Source: Cyanidiococcus yangmingshanensis (Eukaryota; Rhodophyta; Bangiophyceae; Cyanidiales; Cyanidiaceae). From it: a DNA stretch of 64,000 nt. The position numbers and the translations under genes are program-made. The notes beneath the pieces are model-generated. The model was not told the origin of the DNA. It did no database searches and was given only the letters and a program-made list of their open reading frames with translations. The number at the start of each line of letters is the position of its first letter. The stretch's first letter is position 1. Below, piece after piece: positions 9,907 through 18,452 of the stretch. The stretch lies in assembly GCA_013995675.1 (NCBI GenBank), contig VWRR01000014.1, positions 466,043 through 530,042 on the forward strand, in the 5' to 3' direction.

Positions 9907-11241
9907 TCAAGAGCGACCATGCATTAAGCGATGCATCAGAATGGCACCAGCCACGCTAACATTCAAAGAGTCAACAGCGGCCATACTTGAACCCATCCGC
10001 ATCGAGTGGTCACATTCTATATACGTGAAGGCTGTGCATACTCGTTCCACGTTGGTGCGCAGGCCGTGGCCCTCGTTGCCAAGCACGAGAATGGTCGGCG
10101 ACAGTAGGGTCAAGTCTGCACAGGGGATCAGCGGGCAAGCGCTCCCCCTACGACTGTATACCTGTTTTGTGGGGCCTATGGCTGCTTCAGGTTCCTTGGC
10201 CCCTTGCGACATCGACGCAGTGGGTAGTGTAGCACCTAGGATACGCCAACCATGCAGTCGATGTGCTGTCTCCAGATATTGCGGCATGTTCGAGACGGCA
10301 TGGACATCCATGAACTCCATCGCCCCGCTACTCGCTTTACTGACCGTTGCAGTGAGACCAGCAGAGTTCTTTTTCGTCAGCATCACGCCATCACAGCCGA
10401 AAAAGTAAGCAGAACGCAGTAGAGCGCCAAGGTTCTGCGGATCCCAGACCTCGTCGAGCGCCAGCCAGCACGGTTGCATCGACTTTTCCATGGCCATGCC
10501 GATCTGCCTGGATGCAAGGGTGGCCTCTGTCGGTAGAAACATTTCAACGGGCTTCATAGGCACAAAATCCATAGTCGCACATTCGAGAACAAAACCTTGG
10601 TGAGGTCGATTTCCACACAGCGTGTTCAGAGTACCCTTATCGACCCGACGGATTGCGATACCGAGTTGTCGTGCTCGTTCAACGATCTGCTCCTCCATGG
10701 CTTTCTTTGCTGCCTTCCGCGGAATCATTCTATTCATATCGTCGCTTGAAGGCGGTCGATCTAGAATGAAGAGCTCGTAAAAGTTCGCCCTTCGGCATGC
10801 AGTAAGGGCCCCCAGCACCGGAGCAAGACCATAGAGAAAATCATGGCCGCTACGCAACTTCTCCTGGAGTGGTGTTAAGACCGTCTCCAGATCCAAACTT
10901 TTGTCGCGCTGATTGCGAAGTCGATCCTCGCGCATGTGATTGCCGGTACCCCGCCGATCATACGAGGACCCTGTTGTTGGCGTCTTCTTCGGGAACCCCG
11001 AGGAGGTCGGGCGTCCTCGACGCCCAAAAGTCGCATCGGGCCCCTGCGCCGACGCGTACCATTTGAAGCAACGATTCGAGTTGACTTGGGCGGCGATCCT
11101 CCGAAAAGATGAACACCCGACGAATGAGGTGCGGCTCGGGCCCCAGAGCCAAGCCATCGATGCTGCGAGTCGAGCGTTCGTCCAAGGCGATGCTGATGCA
11201 GTCCACTGACGCTGCGTTCGCCTTGATGCTCGATATTCCAT
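9907..11241 (-). CDS. SpoU-family rRNA 2'-O-methyltransferase (MRM1/RlmB type)
   Basis: S-adenosylmethionine-dependent ribose methylase of the SpoU/TrmH (SPOUT) fold. In the MRM1 group it methylates a conserved guanosine of the large organellar rRNA. All three SpoU motifs are visible: motif 1 NLGALLRSAYFFGCDGVML (about residues 290-310), motif 2 ILVLGNEGHGLR, and motif 3 DSLNVSVAGAIL near the C-terminus. They are preceded by an RNA-binding substrate domain that includes HQGFVLEC. The N-terminal 120 residues are Arg/Ser/Trp-rich and of low conservation, fitting an organelle presequence. The frame opens at a GTG (11310); the first ATG is complement 11239-11241, giving 444 aa. It is divergent from TAF1, sharing a 427-bp upstream region. 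Mitochondrial rather than plastid location is a guess. Confidence 0.85.
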   Translation of the reverse strand: MEYRASRRTQRQWTASASPWTNARLAASMAWLWGPSRTSFVGCSSFRRIAAQVNSNRCFKWYASAQGPDATFGRRGRPTSSGFPKKTPTTGSSYDRRGTGNHMREDRLRNQRDKSLDLETVLTPLQEKLRSGHDFLYGLAPVLGALTACRRANFYELFILDRPPSSDDMNRMIPRKAAKKAMEEQIVERARQLGIAIRRVDKGTLNTLCGNRPHQGFVLECATMDFVPMKPVEMFLPTEATLASRQIGMAMEKSMQPCWLALDEVWDPQNLGALLRSAYFFGCDGVMLTKKNSAGLTATVSKASSGAMEFMDVHAVSNMPQYLETAHRLHGWRILGATLPTASMSQGAKEPEAAIGPTKQVYSRRGSACPLIPCADLTLLSPTILVLGNEGHGLRTNVERVCTAFTYIECDHSMRMGSSMAAVDSLNVSVAGAILMHRLMHGRS

Positions 11242-11668
11242 ACCGCCGCAGCCCACTGAACTCGAAAAAGTCGAATCAGAAGGGGGATAAAGCAGTGCTT
11301 CACCCGTCACCTACCAAGACGAAGCCTGTTCGCTGCTTTCCCAGTAGACGCTGACGTCCGAAATCGCCAACACAAACAGACGTGCCCACAACGAAGTGCT
11401 ACCGTTCGGTAAACCTGAGCGTTGATAATGGAAACTTTCGATCACCAACCTATTCTCTATTTGTCAAGATAATTCGAGAGGTACGCAACGTCAACACCAA
11501 GAGGTTCCGTCAACGAACGACAGCGCTCCGTCGAGCGAACGCAGGGCTCATTGTCAACTAACGTTCCCTGGTGGCTTGCCTCGTACCGGTTACTTCGCCA
11601 GCGCGCTTGTAATTCTCGACGCTAACGTTGCGTTTGTGCCGGAGGGCTTGGGTCGGACGGGGCCTGCC
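11242..11668. promoter_or_regulatory. Shared divergent upstream region (methyltransferase / TAF1)
   Basis: 427 bp between two divergent ATG starts, so both promoters should lie here. The TAF1 frame stays open back to 11576 but without an ATG. No specific element was recognised. Confidence 0.4.
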
Positions 11669-14600
11669 ATGCCAAGGAAAGAGACTCAGAAGGATCGACG
11701 AAGAGTTTCACCCTCAGCAGGTCTTTCAAGTGAGACTGAAGCTGCTAGTGGACTGGGTGGTTTCCTCTTTGGCAACGTCGACGCTGAGGGTCGTCTGGAG
11801 GCTGACTACCTGGACCCTGACGCAAAAGCTACGCTGCACCTCATTGCGCCCATCGTGCTCAATAAGGATGAACTCAAACAAGTTGTTCCGGAGCGGGTGG
11901 ACTTTAGTCATGGCGCCGAAAACGGCGCAGCGGACTTGGCTCGTTCCGTCGAGGTCGGTACTCCGACAGAGCTTGTCACCTCTGCGCCTGAAGGGGCCAA
12001 CAGTGCTTCCTCTGAACGACAAGAGCCGGGGTCACAACACCAGAGCACATCAACGGGAGTAGCGGAACGATCGACGCCGACTACTCCAGTACGAACTTTG
12101 GCACCTACTGAGCCGATCGACTTTTACGACGCTTCAGATCTCTCCGATGAAGCGGAGACTCAAGCGCGCACAACAGAAACATTATCACCGAAACTCATCT
12201 TTGGAGTGTTCGACAAGGACGCTGGCTCGTCGAAACACCCAGAAGGACAACAGCTCGATCACGCTGAAGACAGCTGGAGTGCACGAGCGCACGACCGCAA
12301 AGGTGTCGACTCGGGAACACGTGCCACTGCACGCCAAGATATCCTCCTTGAAGACTACGATGAGCCAGAAGAGCATGAAATAGAGCGAACAAGCGCATTG
12401 CTGGCTCAGAATGAACAGAAAAAGAGTATTCCCGCGCCACTCCCGGTCGACGAATCGCCAGTTGCACTAGAGCATTCGCTTACCTTACCATATCGTCTAC
12501 TGAAACCATGTGTGGAGGATGGCATTTTGCGGTTCACTCGTTTTCTGGTTCCTGAAGAGGCAACGCAACCGTTTCGTACGGGCAAGCGCAAGAGAATCCA
12601 ATGGCAGAGTAAGACCACGGAAATGGAGGATCGACACGACTCGATGGCGGGGGAGGAGCTCCTCTTTCAAAGACCGGACGATCTTGACTGGATCAGTTTT
12701 CCCTACGCACATCTCATTCTAGACGATATGCAAGATGTTGAGGAAATGATGAAGAGAAGATTTCACCGGCGTGTCATTGCCGAGCAGGGCGTTGAGCGTG
12801 CAACGTTGCCCCGCCTTCGTACCGACGACTCATGGCAAAGCGTGCCGCAAGCAGCCTTGTCGACCCGTCTCAACAGCACTCCATGGATTGCAAATCAGCA
12901 TCATGTTTTTTTTGGGGTTTGTCAGCGAGTGAATGAAGACTCTGGAGCAGCTCGTGGTTCGAGTACTGAACCTGCCGCTGCAGGTCCTTTCCTGTGGCAA
13001 CAATGGAACTGGGAGGACGATATCTGCTGGGATATTGAACAGATGGATCCATCAAAGCGATTGCATTATCTAACTGACAGAGAACGACTGGAACACGACT
13101 TTTATCGCAATGTTGCACTGGAGCTTGGCATGTGGACAGAAGCGATCGCCTGGGAGAAGCCGGTGCGACTCCCGGAGCTCCTACATCGTGCCTTTGTGAA
13201 TGCATCGACTGCATCATTGGAACTTGGCGCTTATGCGCGTGAGCTCGCACGTCGTTTCGATTGGCTCTGCATCGACGAAAACGACCCACAACTGATTTTA
13301 TGTCGAGCGGAGAATCGTCTGCTGACCCAACCATCGCCAAACCTCCACCTTCCGCTTCAGGTTGGCCATATCGAGTCGCTGATCATGAATGCGTCGAACG
13401 ACCGGTTCTACGGCATTGAGATGATCGAGCAGCGCCGACGGAGTGCACGAACCGAGGCGTTGGCAAACCTGCGACATGCGCTCAAGGCTCGCCAAGGCTA
13501 CACTTCGGCCTGGTGCTATGGCTATACGGAACCGCAGACGTACTATCGACCTGATGTATCGCCATGCTTGTGGCAGGTATGCGGCCAGAAGCCTGCGCAG
13601 TTGATGCCCTTGTCTGCATCGGGTGCTGCGGCCATGTCGCCTCATGAGGCTCGCGTCTGGGTACCCAAAAGCTGGACTGATCTTTCGGCAGTATCTCCCA
13701 AAGCTCCTGGACAGATTTATCTGCTGGAATACCCACTGGAAGCGGATCCGTTTCTCGTCCAATTGCCTGGCATGGCCAGCAGACTGCTCTCCTATAGCCG
13801 GAGAGCAGCCGATGACGCCGTATCTGCACCAGCCGATGACACCGAAGTAGTCTTCCTGGCCTCTGATGACTTGCCTCCGCTGCACTGCGGCGATGTTCGA
13901 CCCGGCCAAGTTGTTCGAGTCCTGGAAAATAACTCGTTTGCTGCCCCCTTTGAACGCTTTTCGGCTCCGCCAACAGACTTTCTCGTTGTCTGTTCGGCAC
14001 AACGCGTTCTGTATGTGCGTGCCGTGGATCGCCTAGTCGCGGTTGGTCGACTCGAGCCACGAAACAAACCCAAAGTGATGATTCCGAACAGCGATCGAAT
14101 GAAACGCTTTGTCAAGAACAAGATTGAGCTGGATGTGACGCGGGAGCTCATTCGCCGCGGTGATGTCGGGGTTGAACGAGCAGAAATCATTCAAATGTTT
14201 CCGAGAAGACGTGTCTATCCCGAGACGACCATTGCGGGCGTTCTGCGCGAAACCTGCGACAATACACGCAACCGTTATACCATCAAGCGAAACTACCTCG
14301 AAGCAGTTTGGCCGAAACGAGAAGCCGAGCTGCTGCGCCTGGTGACCCCCGAAGAGACCTGTGCGTTCGAGTCCATGGAGGTAGGCTGGGAGCAGCTCTG
14401 CGCCAAGGGCATTACCATCTTTTCGAGCCCATCGATGCAAGGAAATATTATCGGCGGTGCCGAAAAAGCCGGTTTAGGTCGTCGTGGAATCGAAATGGCC
14501 CGTTATATTCGAGAGGAGCTGGCGAAAACGCGCTGGGTGCGAACAGAGTTGCTCGTTCGGGCGCAAAAAAGCCTCCAGTTTGAACTTCGTAGTGTTCTTA

Positions 14601-16708
14601 GCGCAGCCACGCTGGCGATGGATATCCTGCGCGGAGATCCCACTGCTGAGGATCGGCTCAAGACCATGTCTCGCGACGATGCACTGCGTTTTCTGAAGGT
14701 GCAATTCTCGTGCAACTTGAATCCCAGCCAGCGCGCTGCAATCGAGGCACCAGAGACTCGTGCAGCCACCGTGAGACAGATTGCGTTGGAGAGGGCTCGT
14801 CAGCGGCCACTCGTACCGTTGGCTGTTCAGATGCAACGCCTCATTGACCAGCATATACAGAGCGTGAGGGCGCTCTCACTAGAGAGACAGATTTTGTTGC
14901 TCCGCGAGGGCTATCCCAAGAGCACCCTTGGGCGTGGCCGCGTCTTCGGTCCCCAGGCGGGTGTCATGAGCGCCCCTCAACCAGGTATGCGACCAAAGAC
15001 GACCGCTGCTGAACGGAGCGAGCACGATATCGAGGAGCGTCGTGAGTTTTCGCGTTTGCTCGCAACGCATCGAGCTGCGGAGAGTGCTCAGAACGGCTGG
15101 CGCCAGCGCGCGTTCCACGAACCCCCGGTCGGCAAGTCTGGATCGCTACATGGCCACACCGAGTACGTACTGAAGCGCCGGTTGAAAATCATTCGCAAAG
15201 TGGATGGACAGGAGCAGGTTCGCTATATCGAAGACCCTTACGAGATCGAGGCCTATAAGCAACATCGTCGTTTGCGAGAGGATGCGCTTCGCACTGGTAT
15301 TGGAGGCGGTATCGGTTTTGCGGCGAAGAGCATGACTCAAAGTCGCAAAGCTGGTAAGAAAGGGACCGCCGAGGAACGTTTGCGAGAGCGGTTGGAGGAG
15401 TTGGCGGAAGCGGCTCGCCGCATCAACGCCTGGACACTGGGCGCTTCGGCGCTCGGCGAGTCCAAGCCAACTGTAGTCGTCTCTGGAGCCGCTGCTGCTG
15501 GACATGGTCTCATGACACATGCTGTGAACCAGATAAGGGAGGCGATGCGCTCCAATGTCCCGCCTAATACCGCAACAGGGTCGTTTCCTGGTCTGGCCAC
15601 TTACGAGGGAGGACCCACGGATGGCCTTGGCTCAGTCCCGAAGCGATATCTCGCGCAGAAGACTGAAATGGCGGCTTCGAATCCGTCAGAGACGACTTGT
15701 TTGCGCTTGACGCTCCCGCCCAGCGATGTGTTGAACGACGCTGGTTCGAGAGCACCCTTCGTGAACGCCATGATGGACACGAGCGCTACAGGAGACGGAC
15801 TCTTCTCTTCAAGCTCTGGTATCAGGGAGCACGCCTCCCTCCCAGCCTGGCTTGCGCCTGATCTATCGGGTGGTGTTTCACAAGAATCAAGCCAGTCCGC
15901 AACCAATGCCGGGCAGCGAACCGGCACGGGACTCGTCAGCGCTCCAAATCGTCTGAAACTACGCATCCCGAGTGGGCTCGGTACCAGTGCACTGCCGACG
16001 CTTTCTCCAGGGGCGCGCGAGAACCACCCAGTGACAGTAACGGATACATCGTCGACAGGCCTTGCTCGGATCCTTATTCGTCCGCCGACAGAGGAGCCAG
16101 AGGCATCGATATCGGCCTCGACGCGAACATCCAGCGGTCTTGAGGTGCAGCCGTCGTCCTCCAAGAGCTCTACGCTGACGCTGGACCAGGCCTTCTCGCC
16201 AAGACCCGGGCCGCGTGCTCGCGCCAGCAAGCGTAGCAGTGGCAAAGTTCATCTGAACAACATCCTTCGTGAGGTCGAGTCACAGGTTCGCGATGCCGAA
16301 GGAGTCGTCATCGCCTCGACGCCCTTCATTTCTGTCGCCAGAGTCCATCCTGGTGAGCCGCCTCCACCTGGAGCTCTAGATCGGCCAGCGAAACTTGCTG
16401 TCGCTGGGAATATCGACTTTATTAATCCGGTGCGTGACGCAACGTACCGCAAACACATACCGCTCCCCAAACAGGTCTATCTGCAGAAAATTCGCCGGAA
16501 ATGTGAAGAGGTCGCTTACGGCTCTGTGGAAGAGTTCCTCTCCGATATGCAGCAACTGGCGGAGAATGCACGACAGTATCATACTGCACCTGAAGCCCAT
16601 TGGGTTGTCCAGCATGCCGAGTTTCTCTACGAAGCCGCCCAGGAGGAGATTGCGAAACGACGAAAAGATATCGACGAGGCGATTCAGAAAGATGCGCACT
16701 CTACCTGA
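11669..16708 (+). CDS. TAF1: TAF1, largest subunit of TFIID
   Basis: Scaffold subunit of the general transcription factor TFIID. The 1679-aa protein has an acidic, Ser/Thr-rich N-terminal region. A DLDWISFPYAHLILDDMQD segment follows (about residue 340), then WNWEDDICWD (about 445). The long central TAF1 core (DUF3591) contains IIGGAEKAGLGRRG and the highly conserved TRWVRTELLVRAQKSLQFE (about 950-970), then FSCNLNPSQ (about 1012). A Ser/Thr/Pro-rich linker leads to one C-terminal bromodomain-like region (about 1577-1674). In this bromodomain the usual PMDL is replaced and the acetyl-lysine-binding YN appears as YH (in NARQYH). Animals have two bromodomains; this protein has one at most. The frame opens at TTG 11576, but the first ATG at 11669 is chosen. 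Confidence 0.93.
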   Translation: MPRKETQKDRRRVSPSAGLSSETEAASGLGGFLFGNVDAEGRLEADYLDPDAKATLHLIAPIVLNKDELKQVVPERVDFSHGAENGAADLARSVEVGTPTELVTSAPEGANSASSERQEPGSQHQSTSTGVAERSTPTTPVRTLAPTEPIDFYDASDLSDEAETQARTTETLSPKLIFGVFDKDAGSSKHPEGQQLDHAEDSWSARAHDRKGVDSGTRATARQDILLEDYDEPEEHEIERTSALLAQNEQKKSIPAPLPVDESPVALEHSLTLPYRLLKPCVEDGILRFTRFLVPEEATQPFRTGKRKRIQWQSKTTEMEDRHDSMAGEELLFQRPDDLDWISFPYAHLILDDMQDVEEMMKRRFHRRVIAEQGVERATLPRLRTDDSWQSVPQAALSTRLNSTPWIANQHHVFFGVCQRVNEDSGAARGSSTEPAAAGPFLWQQWNWEDDICWDIEQMDPSKRLHYLTDRERLEHDFYRNVALELGMWTEAIAWEKPVRLPELLHRAFVNASTASLELGAYARELARRFDWLCIDENDPQLILCRAENRLLTQPSPNLHLPLQVGHIESLIMNASNDRFYGIEMIEQRRRSARTEALANLRHALKARQGYTSAWCYGYTEPQTYYRPDVSPCLWQVCGQKPAQLMPLSASGAAAMSPHEARVWVPKSWTDLSAVSPKAPGQIYLLEYPLEADPFLVQLPGMASRLLSYSRRAADDAVSAPADDTEVVFLASDDLPPLHCGDVRPGQVVRVLENNSFAAPFERFSAPPTDFLVVCSAQRVLYVRAVDRLVAVGRLEPRNKPKVMIPNSDRMKRFVKNKIELDVTRELIRRGDVGVERAEIIQMFPRRRVYPETTIAGVLRETCDNTRNRYTIKRNYLEAVWPKREAELLRLVTPEETCAFESMEVGWEQLCAKGITIFSSPSMQGNIIGGAEKAGLGRRGIEMARYIREELAKTRWVRTELLVRAQKSLQFELRSVLSAATLAMDILRGDPTAEDRLKTMSRDDALRFLKVQFSCNLNPSQRAAIEAPETRAATVRQIALERARQRPLVPLAVQMQRLIDQHIQSVRALSLERQILLLREGYPKSTLGRGRVFGPQAGVMSAPQPGMRPKTTAAERSEHDIEERREFSRLLATHRAAESAQNGWRQRAFHEPPVGKSGSLHGHTEYVLKRRLKIIRKVDGQEQVRYIEDPYEIEAYKQHRRLREDALRTGIGGGIGFAAKSMTQSRKAGKKGTAEERLRERLEELAEAARRINAWTLGASALGESKPTVVVSGAAAAGHGLMTHAVNQIREAMRSNVPPNTATGSFPGLATYEGGPTDGLGSVPKRYLAQKTEMAASNPSETTCLRLTLPPSDVLNDAGSRAPFVNAMMDTSATGDGLFSSSSGIREHASLPAWLAPDLSGGVSQESSQSATNAGQRTGTGLVSAPNRLKLRIPSGLGTSALPTLSPGARENHPVTVTDTSSTGLARILIRPPTEEPEASISASTRTSSGLEVQPSSSKSSTLTLDQAFSPRPGPRARASKRSSGKVHLNNILREVESQVRDAEGVVIASTPFISVARVHPGEPPPPGALDRPAKLAVAGNIDFINPVRDATYRKHIPLPKQVYLQKIRRKCEEVAYGSVEEFLSDMQQLAENARQYHTAPEAHWVVQHAEFLYEAAQEEIAKRRKDIDEAIQKDAHST

Positions 16709-17140
16709 TCGTCGGCTGGGTCGCCACTCGGCTCATCATGGCTTTGAGAGACGATTCTTTGCGTATCGATGACGGTCTCTCTCTCGCTCTCTGCAGTGCA
16801 TATTGGAGCAGTCTCGAGTCGGATGTGCACCACGCCGTCGACGAGGAACGCTGCACCCATTCGCGCACTTTTGGCGACACCGACACTGTGTTCAAGTGTC
16901 GCTACGACGATCTGCAGCGCTGCTCTTCGACTGATGCACCGAACAGCGCTAAAATAAAAGGCGTTCGATGGTCATACACCTTCGTTTGACGGTTGCGAGT
17001 CGGTTTCGCCTATCGTTTCCAGCAATCGAATCGTCACGCTTTACGTCTCGAGGGAGCGGGATCTAGTCCGAGGCATAACGCCAACACACTTGTAGGTCCA
17101 GCGCCCTATCTACTTTTTCGACATCGAATGGTTGCTAGGA
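16709..17140. other. Short convergent intergenic region
   Basis: 432 bp between the 3' ends of TAF1 (+) and the cyclophilin (-). Only frames overlapping these genes are present; no repeat or RNA gene seen. Confidence 0.5.
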
Positions 17141-17896
17141 CTAGAGCTCTGCACGGTCGGATGTTGTGGTCTCGGAATCGAGCGGCAACTCGCCCGAGTC
17201 CACAATCCTGACCCGTTGAGTCGGTCTCCCCTCAGGTGTTCCGACACCCTCTAAACGGGCAAGGACACGCTCGCTCTCCTCTCCAAGAATCTTTCCGAAA
17301 ACCACATGCCGCCCGTCAAGCCATGGCGTCTCTTTAAAAGTGATGAAAAACTGTGATGAGCCGGTATGTGGGCCAGCATTCGCCATCGAGACGTAGCCAC
17401 GCCCTCGATGCGTCACCAGAAAGTTTTCGTCAGGCATAGAGGCCTTGCCGTCGGCACAAACACCACCAGTTCCGTCACCAGCAGTCGTATCGCCCATCTG
17501 AACCATAAAGCCAGGAATAATACGGTGGCTGTGACTCTGTCGGAAACCCTTACCTCTTCCGCGACGATCACCGACGCCTTCGTTACGAGCGAGTCGCAGA
17601 AAGTTTTGTGCCGTTCGCGGGACGGTGTCTCCGAACAAGCCGATCTTTAGTCGACCGATGGGTTTGTCGTCAATTGCAACATCAAAGAAAGCGATATGAG
17701 TGACCCGCTCCCATTTGGAGGCTTGATGGGCGCTCGTTGCCTTGGCGGGCTGAGCGCAGTCCCCGAGTCGTACCCGTAAGGGCCAGTCGCAGCCGACTCC
17801 GCCGAAGACGAGAACCAACACCACCACCAACGAAAATAGCAGCGAGGGCAAGGAGTTCCTGCCTACACCAGTTCGACGCTGAAACGGTGCAATCAT
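17141..17896 (-). CDS. Cyclophilin-type peptidyl-prolyl isomerase, secretory pathway
   Basis: Peptidyl-prolyl cis-trans isomerase of the cyclophilin family, predicted to act in the ER or on the lumenal side of membranes. The 251-aa protein starts at a true ATG (complement 17894-17896). A short basic stretch is followed by a hydrophobic run LLFSLVVVLVLVFGGVGC (about residues 20-37), a signal peptide or signal anchor. The catalytic domain spans about 65-240 and shows SHRIIPGFMVQMGD with the catalytic Arg, MANAGPHTGSSQFFIT, and TPWLDGRHVVFGK with the conserved Trp that confers cyclosporin binding in other members. A small basic insertion RRGRGKG precedes the catalytic loop. The frame ends with a hydrophilic tail. 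Family assignment is secure; the exact compartment is inferred from the N-terminus. Confidence 0.9.
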   Translation of the reverse strand: MIAPFQRRTGVGRNSLPSLLFSLVVVLVLVFGGVGCDWPLRVRLGDCAQPAKATSAHQASKWERVTHIAFFDVAIDDKPIGRLKIGLFGDTVPRTAQNFLRLARNEGVGDRRGRGKGFRQSHSHRIIPGFMVQMGDTTAGDGTGGVCADGKASMPDENFLVTHRGRGYVSMANAGPHTGSSQFFITFKETPWLDGRHVVFGKILGEESERVLARLEGVGTPEGRPTQRVRIVDSGELPLDSETTTSDRAEL

Positions 17897-18452
17897 CGAA
17901 AGAGATCGAGCCTTGATTCGACGTCTGGCTTCAACAGCAACCGAAACGCATCAAGGTCGCCTCGTCGCGGGTCGTTGCATCGCTGGTGAAGGTGGGGTTT
18001 CTTCTCACCCAGGGAAACGTCGAACTTCAACTCGTATTCTCTTTCGAACTCCTTGGTTTGAAACCGAAAAGAAGTCTAGACCGACCAATGAACCATATTT
18101 GGAGCATCCGACGGTTGCTATCGCGTGCTGGTTACGCTGGAATATTGTGATTGTGGCAGAAGGGCTCCTCTTAGGAGTGCGTGTCAAAATATCGTGGCAC
18201 GAGTCCTGAAACCGAGTTTTCGTCGGCCATTAGGACTATTTGGGTGTGTGTACGTCTTGGCGAACTTGTCGTCCAAGTCGATGGTGCGTGGTTGATGCGC
18301 TCCCTCGAACGTCTTCGTTGAGTCGTAGGCTGTGCAGCATTGTGACTGTTTTTTCCCTGGTCGTGTTCGCTGCCAATAACCCGGGCGTCAGTCTGGTGTG
18401 AAAACAATGGTTTCTTGTCGTCGATTATGGTTCACGGGGTAGACGCAGCGGT
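17897..18452. other. Intergenic, presumed cyclophilin promoter
   Basis: 556 bp between the cyclophilin start and the MCM3 stop, both on the minus strand. No gene, repeat or RNA seen. Confidence 0.45.

Noticed and set aside
9464-10408. A 314-codon plus-strand open frame
   Set aside because: Most of it is antisense to the conserved motifs of the SpoU methyltransferase, it is Arg/Ser/Leu-rich and it has no domain; it reads as a shadow frame.
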